Under the pieces are notes generated by a model that was not told where the DNA came from, did not search any database, and worked only from the letters and a program-made list of their open reading frames with translations. The position numbers and the translations under genes are program-made. A stretch of DNA of 64,000 nt from Labilithrix luteola (GTDB lineage Bacteria; Myxococcota_A; Polyangia; Polyangiales; Polyangiaceae), in assembly GCF_001263205.1 (NCBI RefSeq), contig NZ_CP012333.1:10273501-10337500 (forward strand). The letters are read 5' to 3'. Position 1 is the stretch's first letter. Each line of letters starts with the position of its first letter. Positions 33,334-41,745 of this stretch are shown one piece after another.

Positions 33334-35723
33334 GCCCGCTCGATTCGAGTGTCGAGAGCGGCGTCGAAACCCGAGCGCCGGCGTCGGCCGCCGGCGACCC
33401 GCGCGCGAATCGCAAGCGGCTCGTCGCGTGCGTGCTCGCCATCGCGGCATCGCTCGCCATCTTCGCCGCCATCGTCATTCGCAACTTCAAGGGACCGATC
33501 GGCGACCACGTCGAGTCGTTCCTCTACGAGTACCTCAGCTACTACGTCTCGAAGAACCTGACGTTCACGCCCCTCCCCCACCTCGGGCTCGAGAACGATC
33601 AGGTCTTCTATCCGTTCGGAACGAACCAGGCGCTCCAGAGCTTCTGCGTCGAGCGCGACCTCCTCTTCACGCTCCTCGCGCACCTCTTCGGTCGCGGGCC
33701 GTGGCTGCAGTTCTATTACCTCGGCGGCCTCGTCGTTTCGGCATACGGCACCTTCGCGCTCCTCCGCAAAGACCATGGTGACGTCAAGGCAGCGTGCGCG
33801 GCGATTCTCGCGAACTGCTTCAATTTCTACGGTGCGCAGAAGTACCCGTACCACTTCAACATGGCGTGCGTTCACTGGGCGACGCTCGCGATCGTCTGTG
33901 ACTTCGTCATCGTGGAGCGCCTCGTCGCAAGGCGCCCCATCACGCTCTCGCTCGTCCTCGTCCGCACGCTGCTTCTCGTCCTCTGCTTCGGCCTCGAGCT
34001 CGGGCACGTGCTCGGCTACTCGCTCACGTCGCTTCTCGCCACGTGCGTCTTCACGGCCTGCTTGCTCGCGTTCCGCGCGGTGCAGCGTAAGCGCGGCGTC
34101 GATCACGCGGAGTCCGACCTCGCACGCTTCGGTCGAGAGGCACGCATCGAGCTGAAAGAGCACTGGCCTCGAATCGTCGGACTCGTGGCGGTTATCGGCG
34201 TGTTCGCCGTTCTCTACGGCTCGATCGTCGCGCAGATCCTCGCGGCCACGAAAAAGTACGACTTCAAGAGCGTCCCCCTCGGCGTTTGGTGGTCGCAGCC
34301 GATTCGCCTGCTCATCCCGTATTTCCCCTGGATTCATCCTTCGCAGCAGCCGAAGTTCCTCCAGATTTGGGGAGACCAAGCGGAGGTCGGCATCGGCTCC
34401 GGCGGCGCGGGCCTCTTCCTCTTGCTGCTCGGGATCCTCGGTCTCGTCCAGGCCAAGAAGCGCTTGCGGTACGTTCCGCTGGTCGGGGTCTTCGTGGCGT
34501 TCGTCGTCAGCCGTCCCGACTTCGATCTGGTTCGCTGGATGCCGTGGTTTGCGTTCACCCGCGTCTTCTCGCGCGCCACGGTCATCTACAGCACGGTGCT
34601 CGCACTCTTCGCGCTCGGTATCGCGCCTGCTGCACTCCCCACGTTGGTTCGGCGCGGGCTCGTCGGGTTGCTCGCGGCCCTGTGCCTCCTCGAGGTCTAC
34701 ACGTTCTCCACGATCAAGATGGCGCACCCGGCGTTCGCCTTCGACGACCGCTTCATGGCCCACATGAAGAAGATCGAAGAGCTCCCCGGCGAAGCGGTCC
34801 TCGACTTCCCGTTCTGCATCCTCGGTGGCAACGGGGACCTCGCCTACTTGTGCCCGTACATGGAAAAGCTGAAGAGCGTCTACGCGCTCCAGCGCTTCCA
34901 CCACAAGAAGGTGATCGGCCAGTACCTCGGTCGCGTGCACCCTTCCCAGACGCAACCCTTCGTCGACGAGGGCTGGCCGAAGATGTGGGATCCGGACGAT
35001 CCCGATCCGGTCGACGCCGACAAGCAAACGCGCTGCTTGACGGATGCCGAGTGGGACTTCTTCACGGACTTCTTCTACGCCAACGACTTCGCAGGGATTC
35101 AACTCGCAGCGGATCGCCTTCCCGCGGGATGTCCGGAGCAGTTCTACGAACGGTTCGGCCAGCCGATGGGCGACGTTTCGATCCCCAAAGCAGGGCGCCT
35201 CGTTTTCATTCCACGAGATCCGAAGACGTTCCGTCGGGTCGACAAGGAAGCCGCCCGCAAGGCGCGACTCGTCGTCGTGCTCACGAACCCGATCGATCTG
35301 GTGCGCCGTCGTCGTTCGCCGATGATCGACGAAAAGCGAGGCCTCTCCGGCTGGGAGTGGCTAGGCGACGCCAAAGCTCCCCAGGACTCCTGGCGCTGGG
35401 CCACGGCCCCGTCCACGGACCTCGAATTCGAGGTGAGCGAACCGCGCGATCTCGTCGTCGACGCACGCTTCCGGAGCCCGATTGCCGACCAACGGGTGAC
35501 CGTTGAACTCGACGGACAGACGATTGGTATCTGGGAAGATTTGTCGCGGGATGGGGCCATCACGCGTTCCGCGCGTGGAAAGATCGGGCCTGGACGGCAC
35601 GAGCTGCGTCTCCGCTATGCCCGGGGCAACGCCTCTCCCACGCTCTTCGCGCCCGGAGATCCGCGTCCGATGTCGGTCATGTACCAGTCGCTCGTCTTGC
35701 GCACAGAGCCCGTCCGCGACTAG
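33330..35723 (+). CDS. Large polytopic membrane protein, possibly GT-C-type
   Basis: Protein of 797 residues with roughly ten membrane helices in the first 500 residues, then a soluble C-terminal region. Features include an N-terminal cytoplasmic segment, HVESFLYEYLSYYVSKN in the first outer loop and repeated helix pairs such as LVGVFVAFVVSRPDF. This layout resembles GT-C glycosyltransferases or YfhO-like proteins, but I cannot identify an exact family. The GTG start overlaps the preceding stop and has AAAGGAAA before it. The C-terminal 250 residues look periplasmic, with beta-rich elements. Context (two GTs, epimerase, flippase) supports a glycan role. Confidence 0.8.
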   Translation: MSPLDSSVESGVETRAPASAAGDPRANRKRLVACVLAIAASLAIFAAIVIRNFKGPIGDHVESFLYEYLSYYVSKNLTFTPLPHLGLENDQVFYPFGTNQALQSFCVERDLLFTLLAHLFGRGPWLQFYYLGGLVVSAYGTFALLRKDHGDVKAACAAILANCFNFYGAQKYPYHFNMACVHWATLAIVCDFVIVERLVARRPITLSLVLVRTLLLVLCFGLELGHVLGYSLTSLLATCVFTACLLAFRAVQRKRGVDHAESDLARFGREARIELKEHWPRIVGLVAVIGVFAVLYGSIVAQILAATKKYDFKSVPLGVWWSQPIRLLIPYFPWIHPSQQPKFLQIWGDQAEVGIGSGGAGLFLLLLGILGLVQAKKRLRYVPLVGVFVAFVVSRPDFDLVRWMPWFAFTRVFSRATVIYSTVLALFALGIAPAALPTLVRRGLVGLLAALCLLEVYTFSTIKMAHPAFAFDDRFMAHMKKIEELPGEAVLDFPFCILGGNGDLAYLCPYMEKLKSVYALQRFHHKKVIGQYLGRVHPSQTQPFVDEGWPKMWDPDDPDPVDADKQTRCLTDAEWDFFTDFFYANDFAGIQLAADRLPAGCPEQFYERFGQPMGDVSIPKAGRLVFIPRDPKTFRRVDKEAARKARLVVVLTNPIDLVRRRRSPMIDEKRGLSGWEWLGDAKAPQDSWRWATAPSTDLEFEVSEPRDLVVDARFRSPIADQRVTVELDGQTIGIWEDLSRDGAITRSARGKIGPGRHELRLRYARGNASPTLFAPGDPRPMSVMYQSLVLRTEPVRD

Positions 35724-35766
35724 TTTTCCGCCGGCCGGGAGCCCGGCCGCAGCAAGGAGCGTCATC

Positions 35767-36654
35767 GTGGAGCGGGATACGTCCAGCGCAGGGAGCAACG
35801 GCAACGCGCACGGCACCAACGGGATGCGAGACGCGCAAGGATCACGAGACGCGCGCCCGATGCGCGACGACGCGCGCTCGACGGACAACAAGGGCTTCAA
35901 TTACGACGGCATCCCCAAAGGCTACTACGACACCGTCCTTCGCCAGGGGAACCCGATCCGGCGCCTCTGGCACGTGTCGAAGTTCGAACGCGTCCTGGAC
36001 TACCTCCCCGAGCGTCCGAACCAGTCCATCCTCGACATCGGCTGCTTCGCGGGCACGTTCCTCTCGCTGATCCCCGAGCACCGCTTCGCTCGCCAGGTCG
36101 GCGTCGATATCCTCCCCGAGCAGGTCGCCTACGCGAACGCGCAGTACGGAACGCCGTTCCGCGAGTTCCGGCACGTCGTCTCGATCGGCGAGCTCTCGAG
36201 CATCGACGAGCAGTTCGACTGCATCACGTTGATCGAGGTCATCGAGCACCTTCGCCCCGACGAGATCCGCGCGCTGTTCTCGGGCATCGTCCAGCGCCTC
36301 AAGCCGGGCGGGAAGCTCGTTCTCACGACGCCCAACTATGCGAGCGCCTGGCCCGCCATCGAGGTGGTGCTCAACCGCATGTCCGATGTGAGCTACGAAG
36401 AGCAGCACATCACGAAGTTCACGTTCTTCAACTTCGAACGGAAGCTCGCGAGCATCTATCCGGACCTGTTCCTCTACTTCAACACGGTCGATTTCAAGAC
36501 CACGACCCACTTCGTGACGCCGTTCCTCGCGGGGTTCTCGTTCGACGTCGCGCGCGGCCTCTCGCGCGTCGTGCCCCATCAGAAGTGGCGTCATCCGTTC
36601 GGCAATCTCGCGCTGATGGTGCTCACGCGTGGCCCCGCGCAGTCCGAGCCCTGA
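35767..36654 (+). CDS. Class I SAM-dependent methyltransferase
   Basis: Methyltransferase of 295 residues. GTG 35767 has AAGGAG upstream; about the first 55 residues are polar and Gly/Asn/Arg-rich, then SAM motif I is ILDIGCFAGTFL and the acidic post-motif is VGVDILPEQ. The motif IV region DCITLIEVIEHL and the post-motif PGGKLVLTTPNYA are typical of UbiE/Methyltransf_23-type enzymes. The C-terminal portion is large (KWRHPFGNLALMVLTR) and hydrophobic, suggesting a membrane-linked substrate such as a glycolipid or polysaccharide. Its position between the large membrane protein and a glycosyltransferase fits the glycan locus. Confidence 0.85.
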   Translation: MERDTSSAGSNGNAHGTNGMRDAQGSRDARPMRDDARSTDNKGFNYDGIPKGYYDTVLRQGNPIRRLWHVSKFERVLDYLPERPNQSILDIGCFAGTFLSLIPEHRFARQVGVDILPEQVAYANAQYGTPFREFRHVVSIGELSSIDEQFDCITLIEVIEHLRPDEIRALFSGIVQRLKPGGKLVLTTPNYASAWPAIEVVLNRMSDVSYEEQHITKFTFFNFERKLASIYPDLFLYFNTVDFKTTTHFVTPFLAGFSFDVARGLSRVVPHQKWRHPFGNLALMVLTRGPAQSEP

Positions 36655-36827
36655 GCACCACCTTCTACATCGACTCGCGCGGCTCCGCCGCGTAGGGCGT
36701 AGAGCGACTCGAACGCTTGGCGCGCGCTCTGTGACGGAGGCGCTCGATGGCGTTTGCTCGCAGGACCTAGCAAGGTCGTCAGGAGGGGCGCCGCTGCCGG
36801 CTCAACGGGGAGCTCGACACGACGTGT

Positions 36828-37410
36828 TTGTCCCGCCCTCGAGCAGTATCCCCCTCCATCGAATCCCGCGCGGAGGCTGTCGCAAAGACTTGGACGGACG
36901 ACTGGGAAACGTCCGACATGCGGCCGGATTTTTCGCTCCGCGGACGGCTCCTCCGCCGTTTCATCATGGCGGTCGGCGGGACGTCGAGCGCCGCTATACG
37001 CTTCGCATTCTGAAGCGCATCCTCGGGAACTTTACCGGGAAGACGGTCCTCGACGCTGGTTCGGGGACGGGTCTGAACTCGCTCGCACTCGCCGCGCGCG
37101 GCGCTCGCGTGACGTTGCTCGATGTCGCCAAGCCCGCGCTCGAACGTCTCGGGCGCGGGGAGGTCGGATTCGAGCTGCCCATCGAAACCGTCGAACGTGA
37201 CATCGATCGGGACGTTTACGTCATCGAGGAGACCGACAGGGCTGGCTGATGCAGCTCCACTTCCTCGAGTTTCTACTGCCGCGGCCGCTACGCGTGCCCT
37301 ACGCGGCAACCCACGAGCTCGTTCAGAACGCGCTCCCGTTCCTCAATCGACTTCCGGGATACCGGAAGATCTCCGTGGTACGCCGCAAGAAAGAAGCAAA
37401 CGATGGCTGA
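36828..37410 (+). pseudogene. Degenerate SAM-methyltransferase gene (frameshifts and internal deletion)
   Basis: Three reading frames together recall one methyltransferase. Frame 1 (36828 on) has TWTDDWETSDMRPDFSLRG, like a methyltransferase N-terminus. A second frame, from about 36980, reads RRYTLRILKRILGNFTGKTV then LDAGSGTGLNSLALAARGAR, which is SAM motif I; it stops at 37249. A third frame reads GWLMQLHFLEFLLPRPLRVP to RRKKEANDG, a plausible C-terminus, with its stop at 37408-37410. The middle of the enzyme is missing. No functional protein is expected. It overlaps the next gene's ATG at 37403, indicating recent loss. Confidence 0.65.
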
Positions 37411-38446
37411 CGCCCTGGATGTATCCGTCGTCATTCCGACGTTCGAAATGGCGTCGCACCTGCCGGCGCTGTGGAGCAGCCTGGACCGTTCCGGGGTCCT
37501 CGAGCGCGTGCGCGAGGTGGTCATCGTCGACGACGGCTCGAACGACGGCAATGCCACGCGCGACGCGCTCGACGAGATCGCGAGGGGTCCTCGCGGCGAG
37601 CTCCTGAAGGTCGTTCACCTGCCCCAGAACGTTGGACGTTTCCGCGCGCGCCTCACCGGAGCCAAGGCCGCACGGGGCGAGCGCGTGCTCTTTCTCGACA
37701 CGCGCCTGGTCCTCCCCGACGGCTTCGGCGCCGCGGTTGCTGCCGCCGGCGCCAAACACCGATCGGTGATGGGCCACGTCGACATCGACGTAACCCGGAA
37801 CGTCTTCTGCCTCTACTGGGACCGCTCGCACAAGTTCATCTTCCGTAGGCACTTCCGTGACACGCAAGACGTCCTGATCCTGACCGCGGAGAACTACGAC
37901 CGGTACCTGAAGGGAACCACGGTCTTCTTGTGCGAGCGCGAGCTCTTCATCCGCGCGAGCGAGTGCTACGACGACCTCCTCAGCGACGACACGATGCTCA
38001 TGAAGGACATGGTCGCAACGACGCCCATCGCGATCGACCCGAGTGTCCGCATTCAGTGGGTCCCGCGCGAGAATGCCCGTGACTTCCTCGCCCGGCTCTG
38101 GGAGCGGGGCCCGGGCTTCGTCGAGTACCATGTGATCGAGCACCAGGGACGATTCTTCTGGTTCGTCGTCGCCGGCGGCGTCGTACTCCTCGCCTTCGCG
38201 GGCCTGGCCGCGATCGCACCACCGGTCGCAGCCGTCGCAGCCGCAGGAGGCGTCCTCGCGACGGCGGCATCGACCGGGCTCTTTGCTCAATCCATCGTCG
38301 AGTTCGTGAAGATGGCTCCGCTGCACGTCGCCGTCGTCGGAACGTTCGGCGCGGCCGCCGTGCGAGGCCTCGGCGTCAATGCCGTTCGTGCACTGTCGAA
38401 GCGTTACGGACGCGCCAATCCCTCGGCGGCCGCCCATTCGGGGTGA
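37403..38446 (+). CDS. GT2-family glycosyltransferase with C-terminal membrane segments
   Basis: Glycosyltransferase of 347 residues. GT-A features include VSVVIPTFEM at the N-terminus, VVIVDDGSNDG as the nucleotide-binding loop, VGRFRARLTGAKAARGERVL and the acidic motif FLDTRL. Two or three hydrophobic segments near residues 250-310 (FFWFVVAGGVVLLAFAGLAA) would anchor it in the inner membrane. Donor and acceptor sugars cannot be predicted. Its 3' end overlaps the convergent epimerase gene by 43 nt. Confidence 0.88.
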   Translation: MADALDVSVVIPTFEMASHLPALWSSLDRSGVLERVREVVIVDDGSNDGNATRDALDEIARGPRGELLKVVHLPQNVGRFRARLTGAKAARGERVLFLDTRLVLPDGFGAAVAAAGAKHRSVMGHVDIDVTRNVFCLYWDRSHKFIFRRHFRDTQDVLILTAENYDRYLKGTTVFLCERELFIRASECYDDLLSDDTMLMKDMVATTPIAIDPSVRIQWVPRENARDFLARLWERGPGFVEYHVIEHQGRFFWFVVAGGVVLLAFAGLAAIAPPVAAVAAAGGVLATAASTGLFAQSIVEFVKMAPLHVAVVGTFGAAAVRGLGVNAVRALSKRYGRANPSAAAHSG

Positions 38447-39546
38447 ACCGCGTCCTGGCGCCGTCCGTCGGCAAGGTCGTCGGCCACGATCGCACTCGGG
38501 CTCTCGCTCAACCGAACGCACGGGCGCGCCCAGCGAGACGGCACGCGCATGAACGGCTCGATCTCCGTCACCGGGTCGCGCGAGAGGAGGACGTTGCTCC
38601 CGAGGCCCTCGATGCGTTCCGTGACCTTGCGCATGAGTAGGCACGGCAGGCCGAGGTAGTACGCCTCCTCCTGGTTACTGCCGCCGTCCGTCACGAGATA
38701 ATCGGCGCGCGCCAGGAGCTTCGAGAACGCGATGTACGGCTGACGCGGGAGGAGAAGAAAGCTCGGATCGCGTTCGAGTTCGCCGAGCAGGCCTTCGCGC
38801 TCGAGCGCCGCCTTCGTCAGCGCGTGCATGATGAACACGCACCGCGGCCTCTCGCGCACCGCACGCACCTTCTCGACGATGCGTCGAAGGAACATTCCGC
38901 GGAGGAGGTTTTCCTGACGATGCACGACGAGAACGAAGAACCGCTCGTCGAAAGGAACCGCCGGGGCCGCCACGTCTTCCGTCGCGAGCGCAAGGGCGAG
39001 CGAGTCGTAGAGCGTGTTGCCGTGCGTCAGCACCTTTCGCAGCCCGTGTCGATGAAGATGGCCTGAAGCCCATACATTCGGGCAGTAGGCCACGCTCGCC
39101 AGGCGTGAGACGAGCACGCGGCAGATCTCTTCAGGAAAGGGTTCGAGCGGATCGAAGCTGCGGAGCCCGGCTTCGACGTGATGGACCGGCACACCGAGGC
39201 GGTGGAAGAGCAGCGACCCTAGGAGCGTCGAGACCGTGTCACCATGAACGACGGCCTTTGCACGCGCCGGGGAGACTCCCCCGAGGGCATTCCGAAGCTT
39301 CGACGTGGCGGTCGCTCCGGTTCGGGCGAGAAATGACGCCAAACCGAGGGCATGCGGTGGGATTCGCTCCGTCGAGAGCGTCACATCCGCGCCGTGCACG
39401 TTCGCGAGACTCCAGAGCTCCGAGCCACGCAGATCGTTCTGTCCCGACGCGACGACCGTGAACGCCCGACCTCGTCGCTTCGTCTCTCGAATGACGGGGG
39501 CCATCTTCACCAGCTCGGCGGCGGTCCCCACGAAGAAGACGATCAT
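38404..39546 (-). CDS. UDP-N-acetylglucosamine 2-epimerase-like enzyme
   Basis: Predicted enzyme of 380 residues related to WecB, which interconverts UDP-GlcNAc and UDP-ManNAc. Motifs include the N-terminal GTAAELVKMAPVI, VHGDTVSTLLGSL, HHVEAGLRSFDP, VLVVHRQENLLRG and TDGGSNQEEAYYLGLPCL. The usual TDSGG-xQEE motif is changed to TDGGSNQEE, so one Ser/Gly is altered, but the carboxylates are kept. Its start overlaps the preceding gene's stop (39543-39546), part of a four-gene overlapping set. The 3' end runs 43 nt into the convergent glycosyltransferase gene. Confidence 0.88.
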   Translation of the reverse strand: MIVFFVGTAAELVKMAPVIRETKRRGRAFTVVASGQNDLRGSELWSLANVHGADVTLSTERIPPHALGLASFLARTGATATSKLRNALGGVSPARAKAVVHGDTVSTLLGSLLFHRLGVPVHHVEAGLRSFDPLEPFPEEICRVLVSRLASVAYCPNVWASGHLHRHGLRKVLTHGNTLYDSLALALATEDVAAPAVPFDERFFVLVVHRQENLLRGMFLRRIVEKVRAVRERPRCVFIMHALTKAALEREGLLGELERDPSFLLLPRQPYIAFSKLLARADYLVTDGGSNQEEAYYLGLPCLLMRKVTERIEGLGSNVLLSRDPVTEIEPFMRVPSRWARPCVRLSESPSAIVADDLADGRRQDAVHPEWAAAEGLARP

Positions 39547-40553
39547 GCCGCGTGGTCCTCGCCGAGGCGCGCACGCGCGGGTTCGTCGATGTTACGAGTC
39601 CCGCGCACGAGGAAGAGAGGACGACCGAGTACCTCCTCGTGGATCCTGCCGACGTAGAGCCCGACGACGCCGAGGGCGATGAGAACGATGCCGATGAGAA
39701 GAGTATTGAACACGACGGCCTGCGCGAGCGGTGTGTACCACCACTTTGGGTCGACGTAATAGAACGCGAGAAACATCCACATCAGCGAGAGCGTCGAAGC
39801 GAACGAGATGAGGAGACCGAGGTAAAGAAGAACTCGCAGCGGCACGGCGGACCGCGAGACGATCATGTCGATCGCGAGATTCCAGAGCTTCGGAAGCGAG
39901 TACGTCGACCGCCCATCGTGGCGTCGGGCGGCGTCGAAGGGGACCGTCTCACGCACGAAGCCGAGCCAGTCCACGATCTGGCGATAGGCCCGACGGCGCT
40001 CTCGAACCAGCAAGAAGGCAGCGCGCACCCGGCGATCGATCAACCGGAAATCCGTGCCTTCGAGCACCTGCGAGTCTCCCGAAAACAGCCGCGCGAGAGC
40101 GTCGAACAGGTGTGAGCTCGCACGGCGCAGAAACGCTTTGCGCGCCGTCCGGCGACGCACGGCGACGACGACCTCGGCGCCCGCCCTCCACTTTTCGAGG
40201 AGCGCCGGGATCACCTCCGGAGGATGCTGCAGGTCCGCGTCCATCGTCACGACGGCATCGCCTGCCCCGTAGGTCACGCCGGCGGAGAGCGCCACCTCCT
40301 TGCCGAAGTTCCGCGCGAGGGAAACGACCTTCACCTTGGCGTCTCGGTCCGCGAGGCGGGCCAGAACCAAGAGCGAGTCGTCACGGCTCCCATCGTCGAC
40401 GAACACGTACTCCCAGCGCTCGCGGGCATTCGCGATCCGAACGCTCTCGAGCGCGTCGTAAAGCGGCTCGACGTTGTTCGCCTCGTTGAAGAGGGGAACG
40501 ACGACGCTCACGAGCCGATCGGTAGCTGAAGCTTCCCTCGTCACCGGCGACAC
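39543..40553 (-). CDS. DPM1/GtrB-like polyprenyl-phosphate glycosyltransferase
   Basis: GT2 enzyme of 336 residues expected to load a sugar onto undecaprenyl phosphate. The GT-A domain has VVVPLFNEANNVEPL, YVFVDDGSRDDSL, LARNFGKEVALSAG and DADLQHPPEVIP with the DxD-type metal site. Two C-terminal helices (VLLYLGLLISFASTLSLMW, LIGIVLIALGVVGLYVG) and the terminal GRIHEEVLGRPLF are typical of the GtrB group. It overlaps both neighbours, by 13 nt upstream and 4 nt downstream. The loaded sugar would feed the adjacent GT-C-type protein, by analogy with GtrABC systems. Confidence 0.92.
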   Translation of the reverse strand: MSPVTREASATDRLVSVVVPLFNEANNVEPLYDALESVRIANARERWEYVFVDDGSRDDSLLVLARLADRDAKVKVVSLARNFGKEVALSAGVTYGAGDAVVTMDADLQHPPEVIPALLEKWRAGAEVVVAVRRRTARKAFLRRASSHLFDALARLFSGDSQVLEGTDFRLIDRRVRAAFLLVRERRRAYRQIVDWLGFVRETVPFDAARRHDGRSTYSLPKLWNLAIDMIVSRSAVPLRVLLYLGLLISFASTLSLMWMFLAFYYVDPKWWYTPLAQAVVFNTLLIGIVLIALGVVGLYVGRIHEEVLGRPLFLVRGTRNIDEPARARLGEDHAA

Positions 40554-41745
40554 GTTACCTCAGGCAGCGTCGGCTGTGAGCGCTTGTGCACGACTGCTAC
40601 CGCGAGAAGCACAACCAGGTCGGCCGCCAGTACCCCGAGCGTGTAGCGAGTCACCACGTTCACGCGGCCGACGGCAGCCAGCGCCGCCGTGGCGGCGCAG
40701 GCAACGATCACCGCGGAGAGGCTGGCGAGGCTGCGATCGAGGCGACCGTCGACGGCGAAGCGCTGAATGTAACCAAGGACCGCGACGAGAACGGCGGTAC
40801 CGAAACAGGACGCGTAAAGCCAGATGGCCTCGTCTCCGCGGGCACGGAGAAGCGCGTGATCGACGACGACGGCGAAGACGAGCGCACCGCTGAGCACCGC
40901 TGGCGTCAACCCGCGTTCGGCAAGGCGCACGAACCAAGGCGTCGCCAGCCGGGGATCCCCGCGTGGAGCTGGTAAGGCAGAATCGTCTGCAGGGCCGACG
41001 CGCCACCGAAGAAGATGATACGCGCCGCGAGCGCCATACGCATGTAGCTCCCGGTCGTCGCAGCGTCGCTCGTCGCGGAGACCGCAAGGACGTCCAACGT
41101 AGGCAAGGCGACGGCGGCGAGTGCGAGGAGGAGCGGACGCCAGAGACGTAGGTGCAAGCTCGGAGCGCCTTCCCTGCTCCGCAGCGCCGGGGTCGGAACC
41201 GAACGACCCACCACGGCAAGGATGACGAGAAGACCGACGAGCGCCGACACCGCGTGCGAAAGGTAGAAGCCAGGCCCGCGCGCCGCCTTCGCCCACGCGA
41301 ACGGCAGAGCACACCGGGTGACGGCGACCGCGAACAGCGAGAGCGCGACGGCACCGAGCTGCAGCCGTGCCTGGAGCTGACCAACGACAGCAAAGAACAG
41401 CACGTTGCCAACGACGACGACCGCGGTGAGCACGCCAGGATCGAGCACTCGACCGCCGGCCTGCCACGCGGTGATGCCGGCAAGCAGGACGAGCGCCACG
41501 GCCGCGCATGATCGTACGAGACTGAAGAGCGAACGCTCCGCGAGCGGAAAATCGAGCGACAGGAACTGCGCAACCGTCGCGACGGTCGTGAAGATCGTCA
41601 CACGCGCAAACCAGGCGCTGAGCAGGCCAAACGACGCGGCATCGAGCACGGTAGCGGCATGGACCTGGAAAAGGTAGTTGAGGACGCCCGCGAGAACGTT
41701 GGCCACGAGGAACGCGAAGGCGCCGCGACCGCTCACGGCAGACAC
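40541..41745 (-). pseudogene. Flippase-like polytopic membrane protein, split by one-base frameshift
   Basis: The N-terminal frame starts at 41745 (MSAVSGRGAFAFLV) and continues through about eight helices to ILPYQLHAG, where it becomes non-coding-like and stops at 40906. A second frame continues exactly at this point with GDPRLATPWFVRLAERGL and further helices to HKRSQPTLPEVTCRR, ending at 40541. Adding one G in the GGGG run (minus strand, complement of 40957-40960) restores a single protein of about 401 residues with some twelve helices. That looks like a polysaccharide flippase (Wzx-like). Either the gene is recently inactivated or the run is miscounted in the assembly. It overlaps both operon neighbours. 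Confidence 0.75.

Noticed and set aside
33315..35102. 595-codon minus-strand frame opposite the large membrane protein
   Set aside because: Its sequence is charged and irregular, while the plus-strand frame has clear membrane helices and a proper start.
36629..36827. N-terminal part of the frame 36629-37249 as a real gene start
   Set aside because: It is Arg/Ser/His-rich and shows no methyltransferase-like features; only the part from about 36980 matches the family.
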